Shown here: positions 54,170-61,864 of the stretch, one piece after another
Numbering within the stretch: position 1 is the stretch's first letter
How the letters are laid out: each line of letters begins with the position of its first letter
Assembly: GCF_000336755.1 (NCBI RefSeq)
Contig: NZ_AOLK01000015.1
Location: 605,658-667,521 of the forward strand
DNA length: 61,864 bases
Direction: 5' to 3'
Source: Haloferax elongans ATCC BAA-1513
GTDB taxonomy: Archaea > Halobacteriota > Halobacteria > Halobacteriales > Haloferacaceae
Notes under the pieces: generated by a model
Database searches by the model: none
What the model saw: the letters and a program-made list of their open reading frames with translations, nothing else
What the model was told of the DNA's origin: nothing
Translations under genes and position numbers: made by a program

Positions 54170-54230
54170 CGTATGCGAAAGCAGACGCGCGGCGGACAAA
54201 ACGTTTACTCCGACGATAGCCCTTGAATAC

Positions 54231-54821
54231 TCACTGCGACGCCGCAGTCTCCTCGTTCGACCACTCGCTGACGCGGTATTCCGCGACGACCTCATTGGAC
54301 TCTCTTTCGCGGACGGAGAGCGTCGCCTGCGACGGTGCTCCGCCACCCTCGACGTCGAATTTCGAGATGTGCGTACAGACGAGTTCGTCGGCGTCGAAGT
54401 CGCGCTCCGAGGTGTCCGGCGAGCGTCGAATCGGTATCTCGGCGTCGCGCCAGCCACTCCATCGCGGTGACGTGCCCACGTTGTAGAACGCGGCGTCTTC
54501 GGCAGCCATCCGAACTTCGAACAGGAGGACGAACGAGTTGCCTTCGGCCCACAGGAGGTCGTTCGAGTACTGCCCCTGCATGGCACGGTCGGTGAACACG
54601 TCGGTCTGGTCGTCCGGTGGCTCAGGAAACAGCCATCCACGGACGTTGCTCCCCTCCGAAAACGAGCCACGGACGTACTGCTCGTCGGCGGGGTGGGGCT
54701 TCGAGTTGCCGTGGGCGGGAGAAATCTCACCGCTCACGGTTCGTCGAACGTCGGCGAGACACCCACTGGTCGCGGCGAGCGAAAGCGTTGCAGTGCTGGC
54801 GAGGAGGGCACGGCGGCGCAT
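54231..54821 (-). CDS. Predicted lipoprotein of unknown function (196 aa)
   Basis: MRRRALLASTATLSLAATSG then Cys: twin-Arg-like start, hydrophobic stretch and lipobox (SGC, Cys about 21), so export and lipid anchoring are likely. The mature part is acidic, rich in Trp and Phe beta strands (NVRGWLFPEP, FVLLFEVRMA). Start chosen at the signal peptide, with TTTATATC 25 nt upstream as TATA box. No domain recognised. Confidence 0.72.
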   Translation of the reverse strand: MRRRALLASTATLSLAATSGCLADVRRTVSGEISPAHGNSKPHPADEQYVRGSFSEGSNVRGWLFPEPPDDQTDVFTDRAMQGQYSNDLLWAEGNSFVLLFEVRMAAEDAAFYNVGTSPRWSGWRDAEIPIRRSPDTSERDFDADELVCTHISKFDVEGGGAPSQATLSVRERESNEVVAEYRVSEWSNEETAASQ

Positions 54822-54876
54822 AGTCTCTCCTGACACTAGAGAGATATAAATTGGCAGTCTGGACGGTGCGGAACAG

Positions 54877-55332
54877 TCACCCGAAGTCCGGCAGGTCGTC
54901 CGGCGCTTCGTACTCTGACTCCCAGTCGATGTAGTCGTCTTTGAGCACGTCACACACCTCTTGGCCGAGTTCGGTGAGCCCGGCGTTGATAGACGACACC
55001 TGTCCCCACGAGGTCAACTCGGGGTGGAGCTGACGCTCCTTCCAGTCCTCGGGGATGCCCGGCGCGTGATAGCCGACACGGTCCGCGAAGTCGTCCCAAA
55101 AGAAGTCGAAGAACGTCAGTAAGTCGAGTTCGACGACGACCTGCCACTGGTCTTCTGTGACGGTTGTCTCGGCCGCCCACGTCTCGAACGCCTCGGCCCA
55201 CGCGCCCTCGTGGAGGAACGCCTCCAGTTCGGTTCGCTTGAAGTCGGCGTCGGCCGCGATGTTCGCGTCGTCGTACTCGTTGGGGTCGACTGTCGGAAGC
55301 GTCGGCGGGTCGGGGACGGGTACGTCGAGCAT
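54877..55332 (-). CDS. Conserved-looking protein of unknown function (151 aa)
   Basis: Starts MLDVPVPDPPTLPTVDPNEY and contains aromatic-rich helices (FLHEGAWAEAFETWAAE about 40-56; LLTFFDFFWDDFADRVGYH about 72-90). Very acidic, no membrane segment. Not recognised. Lies between a lipoprotein gene and a thioesterase gene, all in the same direction but with separate spacing. Confidence 0.6.
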   Translation of the reverse strand: MLDVPVPDPPTLPTVDPNEYDDANIAADADFKRTELEAFLHEGAWAEAFETWAAETTVTEDQWQVVVELDLLTFFDFFWDDFADRVGYHAPGIPEDWKERQLHPELTSWGQVSSINAGLTELGQEVCDVLKDDYIDWESEYEAPDDLPDFG

Positions 55333-55384
55333 ACTTTGGGGTGAGTCGCCGCGCCGGATAAGCGTTCGCCGCGACAGGTAGCAA

Positions 55385-55873
55385 TTACGCCTCGTCCATC
55401 CGCTGGATAACGTCTTCCAACTGGGAGGCACGGGCTTCGACTGCCTCCTGACGGAGCGCCTCTTCTTCGGGCGTCGGGCATTCGAGACGCGGGACCGGCG
55501 TGGTCTCACCGTCGTCGTCAAGCGCGACGAACGTCAGGAACGACGACGTGGTCTTGCGTCGCTCGTCGGTCTTCGGGTTTTCGGCGTGGACATCGACTTT
55601 CACGTCGACACTCGTCTGGCCGACGTTGAACACGTAAGCCTCCATAACCGCCACTTCACCGAGGTCGATGGGGCTGATGAAGTCGACGTGGTCCATCGAG
55701 GCGGTGACACACTGGCGGTTGGAGAATCGCATCGCCGCGATTGCCCCGCAGATGTCCATCCAGTGGAGGACCGCCCCACCGAGCGCGCGCCCGAGGTTGT
55801 TGGTGTCGTTCGGCAGGAGAAGCTCGGTCATCTCGGTTCGCGATTCGGCGAGCGTGGACGTTTTCTGGCTCAT
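55385..55873 (-). CDS. Acyl-CoA thioesterase, hotdog fold (162 aa)
   Basis: MTELLLPNDTNNLGRALGGAVLHWMD near the N-terminus (about 15-40) is the signature of the YciA/BACH group with catalytic Asn/Asp, followed by CVTASMDHVDFISPIDLGEV (about 55-74). Hydrolyses acyl-CoA to free acid and CoA; the chain length is unknown. The start is the Met of MSQKTSTLAESRTEM. Confidence 0.88.
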   Translation of the reverse strand: MSQKTSTLAESRTEMTELLLPNDTNNLGRALGGAVLHWMDICGAIAAMRFSNRQCVTASMDHVDFISPIDLGEVAVMEAYVFNVGQTSVDVKVDVHAENPKTDERRKTTSSFLTFVALDDDGETTPVPRLECPTPEEEALRQEAVEARASQLEDVIQRMDEA

Positions 55874-55976
55874 GCGAGAGCCGTCGCACTGGGGGGGCTT
55901 GAAATCGTGGGACCTGCGTTCGACGGAGAAACTGATGGCTCGAAAGCGAGACCGAAGCCGTGGGCAGGGAGTACCC

Positions 55977-56420
55977 TTACTCGTCGAAGTCGACGTCGAA
56001 GATTTCGGGCGGCTGTCCGGCCGCATCGAGTACCTCGTCGGAGATGAGAATCGGACAATCGACGCGAACGCCGAGCGCGATAGCGTCACTCGGGCGGGCG
56101 TCGAAGACGAACGACCGCACCTCGCCGCCGTGATAGCGCTCAGCATCGACTTTCGCAAAGAACGTCCCCTCAGAGAGGTCGTCGATGCGGATGCTGTCGA
56201 TTGCACCGCCGAACTCTGTCACCATCTCGACCAACAGGTCGTGGGTCAGCGGTCGCTCGAACTTGTCGCCGGACAGGCCGAGCTGAATCGCCTGCGCCTG
56301 GTCAGACGTGATGACGATGGGCAAAAACTCGTCTCGGGCTTCGAGAATCACTGCCGGGACGTTCGACCCGTCCTCGCCGACACCAACCCCGATGCCACGG
56401 ACCACGGCACGGTGTTCCAT
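55977..56420 (-). CDS. BFN (bifunctional nuclease, DUF151) domain protein (147 aa)
   Basis: VILEARDEFLPIVITSDQAQAI (about 24-45) and RPSDAIALGVRVDCPILISDEVLDAAG (about 108-134) are typical of the DUF151/BFN fold. Plant and bacterial relatives have reported nuclease activity; the archaeal role is unknown. ATG at 56420 is 28 nt from TATA-like GTAACTATTC; the GTG two codons upstream is less likely. Confidence 0.85.
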   Translation of the reverse strand: MEHRAVVRGIGVGVGEDGSNVPAVILEARDEFLPIVITSDQAQAIQLGLSGDKFERPLTHDLLVEMVTEFGGAIDSIRIDDLSEGTFFAKVDAERYHGGEVRSFVFDARPSDAIALGVRVDCPILISDEVLDAAGQPPEIFDVDFDE

Positions 56421-56503
56421 ACACACAATAGTTGGCGGGAGTACGAATAGTTACCCCAGCAAAGTGTTGCGGCCGACAAACACAGCACCGACGACTGCCG
56501 ATG

Positions 56504-57133
56504 TCAGCGGCGGTAGTACTGCACGACCGCAATGGCGAGCAAGATGGCAATCCCACCCGCGAAGAACGCGATACCGGGTGGAATCGCCTGTCCGACGACC
56601 GGGGCGGCCTCGGTGGCTGCCTCGGTCGTCGCGAGCGAGACGCTATCGGCTTCTGCCCCGCCAGTTTGCGCAGTGGGAACGAGCCAGTCTAACCCACGGG
56701 TCGCCACCAACTGGACGAACGCCGCGAGGAGCCCTAAGACTGCAACGCCACCGAGAAGGCTCGTCAGGGCTGTCGCGAGCCCAGTTCTCGTCTCCTCGGT
56801 CGCCGCGACGACGACGAGCGGCCGGTCAGCGGGCGCGTAGACTTTCATCTCGCGGCCTTTCTCGGAGTAGACCGTGTCGACGACCTCGATGAGTCCGGCC
56901 TCGTCGAGTTTGCCGAGGTGGTACTGAACGTTCTGTAGCGACGTGTCCACCCGGTCGGCGAGTTCGGCGGGGTTCGTCGGCTCGTCGTGGAGCGCGGCCA
57001 GTACGTGTCGGGCCGTCTCCGACGAGAGCGCCGACAGGAGGTTCGACGCCTCGTCATCGTCGAGGCCGATGACGCGGGGGGAGGGCTCGTCGGCGGCGGA
57101 GGTGTCCGGTGCGGAGGGCAGCAAATCTGCCAT
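56504..57133 (-). CDS. ArsR-like winged-helix regulator with two C-terminal membrane segments (209 aa)
   Basis: Winged helix at about 30-95 (ALSSETARHVLAALHDEPTN, then NVQYHLGKLDEAGLIEVVDT), followed by hydrophobic segments at about 120-145 and 180-205 ending QYYRR. A membrane-tethered DNA-binding protein, possibly sensing the envelope or released by proteolysis. The start is supported by TATA-like TTTGTATCC 27 nt upstream. Target genes unknown. Confidence 0.82.
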   Translation of the reverse strand: MADLLPSAPDTSAADEPSPRVIGLDDDEASNLLSALSSETARHVLAALHDEPTNPAELADRVDTSLQNVQYHLGKLDEAGLIEVVDTVYSEKGREMKVYAPADRPLVVVAATEETRTGLATALTSLLGGVAVLGLLAAFVQLVATRGLDWLVPTAQTGGAEADSVSLATTEAATEAAPVVGQAIPPGIAFFAGGIAILLAIAVVQYYRR

Positions 57134-57200
57134 ACGAGCCGATACTACACCGAAGGATACAAACTTGTTGTCGGGAGCGCGACCGGGCAAGCCCGCGGAA

Positions 57201-58529
57201 TCAACAGAACTCGGCAGGCTCGACCACCAGCACGCGAAGGTCGTTAACGTTCGTGCCGGTCGGTCCCGTCTCCACGAGCGCGTCGGCGTCGCGCAGCACG
57301 GGAAGGGCGTCGTTACGTGCCAACGAAGCGTTCGCCTCGCGGCGCTCGACTGTCTCGGCGTCCACGAGCGCGCCCGCGACGTCGGTGCCGCCGTCTTTGC
57401 CGTCGCTATCGATGCTCGCGAGCACGGTTCCATCTGGAAGGTCTGGTGCGGCTTCGAGACAGAATTCGAGGTTTGGCCCGCCCTGCCCGTCGCCACGGAC
57501 GGTTACGGTACACTCGCCGCCGGAGAGAATCACCGCCGGGGCCTCCAGTGGATTCCCGGTCGCGCGAACCTCTTCCGCGACGGCGACGTGGGTCTTTGCG
57601 GCTTCGCGTGCCTCCCCGCGGACGCGCGACGAGAGAATGAGTGGGTCGTAGCCGCTGTCGCGGGCGACCGTTCTGGCGGCGTCAAGTGCAGTGAACGCGT
57701 CTGCGAGCACGTGGTTCGTCACCCGGTCGAAGACCGAGTCGCCGGGCTTCGGCGTCTCGGGAACCTCGCCCGCAGACCCGCGCGCGAGTCGTGTCCGAAC
57801 CGACCGCGGCACGTCGAGGTCAAATCGGTCGAGCACGTCCAGCGCGTCGTCGAAGGTCGTCTCGTCGGGCGCTGTCGGGCCGGAGGCGATGACGCCGAGG
57901 TCGTTGCCGACCACGTCCGAGAGGACGAGTCCGACCACCGTCGCGGGCGCGGCGAGACGGGCGATTCCGCCGCCCTTGAGGGTCGAGAGGTGCTTTCTGA
58001 CCGCGTTCAGGTCGTCGATTTCAGCGCCGCTTTCCAGAAGCAATTGGGTCGTCTCTCGGAGGTCCGACAGCGAGACGCCTGTCGCGGGCGCAGGGAGAAT
58101 CGCGCTCGCGCCACCAGTGACGGCGACGAGGACCAGTGTTCGTTCGTCGAGGTCCGAGACGAGGTCGATAAGGCGGCGCGTGCTCTCGACGCCCCGGTCC
58201 GACGGGACGGGGTGGTCGCCCGGAAGTCGCCGAATTCGATTCCCGTCTCCGGGCTCGGGCGTGACGACGACGCCATCGTCGATTCGGTCGCCGAGGAGTG
58301 CTTCGAGGGCGTCGGCGACGCCATCGCCCGCTTTCCCGCCGCCGACAACGAGAATCCGGTCGAACTCCGTGAGGTCGTACGTCGTCTCCGCGACCGTGAG
58401 TGTGTCGCCATCGAGCGCCACCGCGTCGCGGACGACGCGCTCGGGACGGACGGATTCGACGCCAGCGCGGAGGCAGTCGAGTGCCACCTCGTGGGTCGTC
58501 GTCGGGGTTCGCGCGTCGAACTCGTGCAT
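57201..58529 (-). CDS. Glycerate 2-kinase (MOFRL family)
   Basis: 442 aa. N-terminal glycerate kinase domain with RILVVGGGKAGDGVADALEA (about 58-77), VAVTGGASAILPAPATGVSL (about 135-154) and VLSDVVGNDLGVIASGPTAPD (about 207-227), and C-terminal MOFRL domain with ILSGGECTVTVRGDGQGGPN (about 338-357). Makes 2-phosphoglycerate from glycerate, as needed for a semi-phosphorylative pathway branch. Head-to-head with the TraB gene, 53 bp apart. Confidence 0.88.
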   Translation of the reverse strand: MHEFDARTPTTTHEVALDCLRAGVESVRPERVVRDAVALDGDTLTVAETTYDLTEFDRILVVGGGKAGDGVADALEALLGDRIDDGVVVTPEPGDGNRIRRLPGDHPVPSDRGVESTRRLIDLVSDLDERTLVLVAVTGGASAILPAPATGVSLSDLRETTQLLLESGAEIDDLNAVRKHLSTLKGGGIARLAAPATVVGLVLSDVVGNDLGVIASGPTAPDETTFDDALDVLDRFDLDVPRSVRTRLARGSAGEVPETPKPGDSVFDRVTNHVLADAFTALDAARTVARDSGYDPLILSSRVRGEAREAAKTHVAVAEEVRATGNPLEAPAVILSGGECTVTVRGDGQGGPNLEFCLEAAPDLPDGTVLASIDSDGKDGGTDVAGALVDAETVERREANASLARNDALPVLRDADALVETGPTGTNVNDLRVLVVEPAEFC

Positions 58530-58582
58530 GGTTCGTGGGTGATGCCGACACGGATAAAAACCGTGGGGCGGTAATCCCGGCG

Positions 58583-60253
58583 ATGAACGATTCGTCGCCC
58601 GGCGAGGGTCACGTCCACGTTGTCGGCACGGCCCACGTCTCGGCCGACAGCGTCCGAGAGGTCGAAGAGACCATCGAAGCGGAGCAACCGGACGTGGTCG
58701 CGGTCGAACTCGACGAAGGTCGATACCGGCAGTTGAAGGGCGGAACGCCCGACGACATCGAAGCGCGCGACCTCCTACGAGGGAACACGGTCTTCCAGTT
58801 TATCGCCTACTGGATGCTCTCGTACGTCCAGTCGCGCATGGGAGAAAAATTCGACGTGAAGCCCGGCGCGGACATGCTCGCGGCCGTCGAGACGGCCGAA
58901 GACGAGGGCATCGACGTCGCGCTCGTCGACCGCGACATCCAAACGACCATCCAACGCTTCTGGCGACGGATGGGCCTCGTCGAGAAGATGCGCATGGCGG
59001 GCGACCTCGCGTTCGGCGTGGCCGACGCGCGTGGTGTCGGAGCCGTCTTCGGCATCGCTGTCGGTGTCTTCCTCGGGCCGCTTATCGGTCTCTACGGTGA
59101 TATCGTCGGCATCTCCGACGTAATCCTCGGTCGAACTGCGACCGGGGCCGTCGTCGGCGTCGCGGCTTCGTATCTCCTCTACACCGTCGCGACGTTCGTC
59201 CTCGACGGCGACGACGCGGTCCTCGCTGGCCTCGGCGGCGGTGCAGCAGTCGGACTCGTCGGTGGGTTCGGCCTTGGACTCGGTTCTGGCTTCGTCTCGT
59301 CCACGCTCGGGAGCCTCGGCGTCGCTATCCTCGGGAGTCTCGTCCTCGGCGTGCTCGCGGGAATCGTCGTGGGTGTCGCGGCCGGAAGCGTCCTAAACGT
59401 ACTCGGCCTGTTCGCACCCGCAGAGGACGTCGAAGAGTTCGACATGGAAGAACTGACCGACGGCGACGTCGTCTCGGCGATGATGGAAGAGTTCCGCCGA
59501 TTCAGTCCCGGCGGTGCGGAGGCGCTCATCGACGAGCGCGACGCCTTCATCGCTCACCAACTCGTCGCACTCCGACAGTCCGGCCACCACGTCGTCGCCA
59601 TCGTCGGCGCGGGCCACAAAGCAGGAATCGAGGGCTACCTCCGAGACCCATCGACGCTCCCGCCGATGGAGTCGCTCGTGGGCGTCGCCGAGAAAGACGG
59701 CTTCCCGTGGGGGAAACTCATCGGCTTCGGTATCACCGTCATCTTCATCGCGTTCTTCGTCCTGCTCGCGATGGCTGGCGTCGGCAACGAACGCCTGCTC
59801 ACCATCTTCGGCGCGTGGTTCCTCATCAATGGCCTCTTCGCCGCCAGTCTCGCCAAACTCGCCGGTGCGCGCTGGACGTCTGCTCTCGTCGGCGGCCTCG
59901 TGGCGTGGATGACGTCCATCAATCCGCTTCTCGCACCCGGTTGGTTCACCGGCTACGTCGAACTCCGACACACGCCGGTCAACGTCGGTGACATCAGCAC
60001 GCTCAACCGAATCCTCTCGGACGAAGAGACGCCGATGCGGGAGCTTATCGGGCAACTGTTCGACGTCCCGCTTTTCAAGCTCATCATGGTCGTCGCGATG
60101 ACGAACATCGGGAGCATGATTGCGAGCTTCCTCTTTGTCACCTACGTGCTCCCGGTCATCGCCGCGGACCTCGGCGGCGTCTCGGGCGTCGCAAACCTGA
60201 TGTTCGAGGGTGCACGAAATAGCGCCGAACTCCTCTGGAGGACACTCGCATGA
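58583..60253 (+). CDS. TraB/PrgY-family membrane protein (556 aa)
   Basis: TraB domain at about 10-240: VHVVGTAHVSADSVREVEET (GTAH motif) and the later VVAIVGAGHKAGIEGYL (GxxH). Gly/Ala-rich membrane segments are inserted (about 150-285) and more follow at about 375-545. The family relates to TIKI/haem-binding-like hydrolases and pheromone shutdown proteins; archaeal substrate unknown. TATA-like GGATAAAAAC lies 27 nt before ATG. Overlaps the M50 gene by 4 bp. Confidence 0.87.
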   Translation: MNDSSPGEGHVHVVGTAHVSADSVREVEETIEAEQPDVVAVELDEGRYRQLKGGTPDDIEARDLLRGNTVFQFIAYWMLSYVQSRMGEKFDVKPGADMLAAVETAEDEGIDVALVDRDIQTTIQRFWRRMGLVEKMRMAGDLAFGVADARGVGAVFGIAVGVFLGPLIGLYGDIVGISDVILGRTATGAVVGVAASYLLYTVATFVLDGDDAVLAGLGGGAAVGLVGGFGLGLGSGFVSSTLGSLGVAILGSLVLGVLAGIVVGVAAGSVLNVLGLFAPAEDVEEFDMEELTDGDVVSAMMEEFRRFSPGGAEALIDERDAFIAHQLVALRQSGHHVVAIVGAGHKAGIEGYLRDPSTLPPMESLVGVAEKDGFPWGKLIGFGITVIFIAFFVLLAMAGVGNERLLTIFGAWFLINGLFAASLAKLAGARWTSALVGGLVAWMTSINPLLAPGWFTGYVELRHTPVNVGDISTLNRILSDEETPMRELIGQLFDVPLFKLIMVVAMTNIGSMIASFLFVTYVLPVIAADLGGVSGVANLMFEGARNSAELLWRTLA

Positions 60254-60873
60254 ACATCACCTTCTCGTCGCGCGAACTTCGTGACCTCGCAGTCGCGTGG
60301 CTCGCGCTCGGGCTCGCGTTCGCCATCTTCTTCGCGGGCGGCGGGCAGCGCGCTATCGGACTGCTCTTGAGCGGGTCGTTCGGACTCGCACTCGTCGTGA
60401 GCCTGCTGACTGCGGGCATCGCGTTTCTGTTCCACGAAGTCGCGCACAAAGTCGTCGCCGTCAGATTCGGTCAGGTCGCCGAGTTCCGCGCCGACTACGG
60501 CATGCTCGGTATCGCGGTCATGAGCGCCCTCATCGGGTTCATCTTCGCGGCACCCGGCGCGGTCCACCACCGCGGGATGCTCACGAAGCGCGAACACGGG
60601 CTTATCGCGCTCGCAGGCCCAGCGATGAACCTCGTGCTCGTCGTCGCCTTCGTCCCGATATTCGTCGCTGGCCTCGTCCTCAATTCGGGGCTCGTCGAAC
60701 TCGTCGGCGCGCGTGGACTCGTTATCAACGCCTTCCTCGCGGCGTTCAACATGCTCCCGTTCGCCTCGCTGGACGGTCGGACTGTCAAGGCGTGGAGCAC
60801 GCCCGTCTTCGCCGGGTTCTTCGCTGTCTCGGCGCTCCTGACGGTCGCACTGCTCCTGTTCGTCGGCTTCTAA
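60250..60873 (+). CDS. M50-type site-2-protease-like membrane metalloprotease (207 aa)
   Basis: Six or so membrane segments with the zinc motif FHEVAHK (about 62-68, HExxH) and NMLPFASLDGR (about 167-177) as the third-ligand region. Intramembrane zinc protease. Translational coupling with the TraB gene (ATGA) suggests a joint function; substrate unknown. Confidence 0.85.
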   Translation: MNITFSSRELRDLAVAWLALGLAFAIFFAGGGQRAIGLLLSGSFGLALVVSLLTAGIAFLFHEVAHKVVAVRFGQVAEFRADYGMLGIAVMSALIGFIFAAPGAVHHRGMLTKREHGLIALAGPAMNLVLVVAFVPIFVAGLVLNSGLVELVGARGLVINAFLAAFNMLPFASLDGRTVKAWSTPVFAGFFAVSALLTVALLLFVGF

Positions 60874-61236
60874 CGCCGACGACAGGGACGGCAGAGAATT
60901 CGCAATTCGCCTTTTGACGCCGGAGACTGGTTCTTTGCGCACTTGCTGTTACTCCCGAGTGAAAATCCCAAGTGAAAGCTGTGGAGAGCCAAAGCGAGGG
61001 GGTGAGTTGGCACGAACGAGGTGGGAGTATTACGAACGAAGGGGAGGCACGGGCGGGAAGGGAGTGCCACGAACGAGGAAGGGTGGGGCAGAGAGCGTGC
61101 CACCATTGGGTAGGAGCGGAGGGTGGACGCCACGAGGGGTGGGGAACGAGGGGGCAGGCAGGGACCAATCGACGCACTTTGGAGGGCAGTCGTCGGCGGG
61201 AACTGAGGGACGACGCCGGAGTTATGCGTCCGAGAC
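60874..61236. other. Purine-rich, repeat-like intergenic region
   Basis: From about 60975 to 61190 the plus strand is strongly G/A-biased, with echoes of CACGAACGAGG (61011-, 61068-) and many GGGG/GGG runs. ORFs crossing it are compositionally odd and not accepted. Could be degenerated repeat DNA or a structured region. Confidence 0.5.
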
Positions 61237-61473
61237 TCAGTCCTGTCCGTGGTCGCGGCCGAGGACCAGTGCCGCCACGTGGAGTGCCAGCAGGCCGGCA
61301 AACAGGGGCAGGTTGCCGCCGCCGAGTCCCTCTGCGAGCAGGGGCAGGTACGCGAGGGGAAGGGCGATTGCTGACCAGAACGCTATCGTCTCGAACGGTG
61401 CGAGCGCAACTCGGCCAAGCGTCGACGCGAGGTCGAGTGCGAGCGAATCTGTCGTGGAGGGGATTCCGGACAT
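61237..61473 (-). CDS. Small membrane protein (78 aa)
   Basis: MSGIPSTTDSLALDLASTLG followed by two hydrophobic helices (about 23-45, TIAFWSAIALPLAYLPLLAE; and about 51-70, LPLFAGLLALHVAALVLG) and a short charged tail GRDHGQD. Not recognised. TATA-like CTTATATGA is 26-32 nt from a GTG at 61479 and the ATG at 61473; either may start it. Confidence 0.65.
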   Translation of the reverse strand: MSGIPSTTDSLALDLASTLGRVALAPFETIAFWSAIALPLAYLPLLAEGLGGGNLPLFAGLLALHVAALVLGRDHGQD

Positions 61474-61864
61474 CGTCACTTCTGCGTATGACCGGGACCA
61501 TCATATAAGGGGTCGAGCGTTGGCGCGATTTCGCTCGGTTTTCTAACGCTTTAGGGAATCCCAGACAATTTACGACCCCTCGATTTGGTGTTTCAGACCT
61601 TTTACGAAGTTCTTAAAATCCATTAGACCATTTATAGATCGTTCTGAGGCCGTAATCGTTAAACAAACAATTTGTAACGATTGGTAATTGATTTTCCTAT
61701 ATGGATCCCTCTAATTAACGTCTGACGCGACAGTCGCAACTCACTCTCCGGCCAGAGGACCAGTCCGCGTCGAGACGAGTGTGTGGTAGAACGGGAGGTG
61801 CTGACCAACGTGTTTCGGGGGAGACGACCGACCGAGCCGGCCGGGGTACTTCGACACGACCCAC
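61474..61864. other. AT-rich promoter-like region at the window edge
   Basis: No ORF accepted. Contains the small membrane gene's promoter (61502-61508), three promoter-like repeats (61563-61637), several AT-rich boxes to about 61720, then GC-rich sequence to the window end. It may be the upstream region of a strongly expressed gene or RNA beyond the window. Confidence 0.45.
61563..61637 (+). repeat. Three promoter-like repeats about 31 nt apart
   Basis: AGACAATTTACGA (61563-61575), AGACCTTTTACGA (61595-61607) and AGACCATTTATAG (61625-61637). Each has a TATA-like core, and spacing is 32 and 30 nt, close to three helical turns. Tandem promoters of this kind precede rRNA operons in some haloarchaea, but nothing here proves that. 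Confidence 0.5.

Noticed and set aside
60914-61546. 210-codon plus-strand ORF through the purine-rich tract
   Set aside because: Arg/Gly-rich product from low-complexity DNA, and it overlaps the small membrane gene antisense.
61640-61864. Start of an rRNA operon
   Set aside because: Tandem promoter-like boxes are suggestive, but no rRNA sequence or processing stem is seen before the window ends.

Overview
The window is haloarchaeal chromosome, most likely Haloferax or a close relative. The signs are high GC, acidic proteins rich in Asp and Glu, TATA-like boxes about 27 nt ahead of start codons (leaderless transcripts), and a gene order that, as far as I recall it, matches the Haloferax volcanii fba / pfkB-glpR / leu-ilv / agl / glp neighbourhood. 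I do not name a species. No tRNA, rRNA, IS element or CRISPR array was seen.

Layout. 1-2.4 kb: the sequon-rich tail of a truncated surface protein, a HAD phosphatase and small conserved proteins. 2.5-5.7 kb: a very large PAS/GAF histidine kinase with a degenerate receiver. 5.7-8.7 kb: fructose catabolism (fba, pfkB, glpR) without the PTS genes I would expect between fba and pfkB. 9-18.5 kb: branched-chain amino acid synthesis (leuB; ilvB-ilvN-ilvC-orf-leuC-leuD; leuA). 18.8-21.2 kb: small conserved haloarchaeal genes. 21.3-35.7 kb: protein N-glycosylation (aglJ, an AT-richer exchangeable cassette, aglF, aglI, aglG, aglB, aglM), followed by a DUF368 lipid-carrier transporter candidate. 36.8-40 kb: housekeeping genes and a degenerate Orc/Cdc6 paralogue. 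40-50.5 kb: glycerol catabolism (glpABC, glpK and a putative glycerol transporter) flanking glmS-glmU. 50.7-61.5 kb: ileS, a lipoprotein, a thioesterase, a BFN-domain protein, a membrane-anchored regulator, glycerate 2-kinase, a TraB protein with an M50 protease, and a small membrane protein.

The most interesting signal is a pair of matching leader elements upstream of the ilvBNC-leuCD operon and of ileS. Each has a GCATACG-ATG start placed for leaderless translation, a 32-33 codon ORF ending in Ser-Leu-Ile-Ile written with tandem ATT codons, a GC hairpin that contains the leader stop codon, and a CTCCAC motif 4-5 nt beyond it. The main ORF then follows 145-187 nt downstream with a GGAG ribosome binding site. 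This looks like isoleucine-responsive leader-peptide control shared by the biosynthetic operon and the cognate tRNA synthetase. I know of no described archaeal example.

The metabolic genes fit a halophile that feeds on glycerol and sugars: glpK phosphorylates glycerol, glpABC oxidises glycerol-3-phosphate, pfkB and fba cleave fructose phosphates, and glmS-glmU make UDP-GlcNAc. aglF and aglM supply nucleotide-sugar precursors, AglJ/G/I build the dolichol-linked glycan and AglB transfers it. Functions are assigned from motifs and remembered family knowledge; no database search was run.
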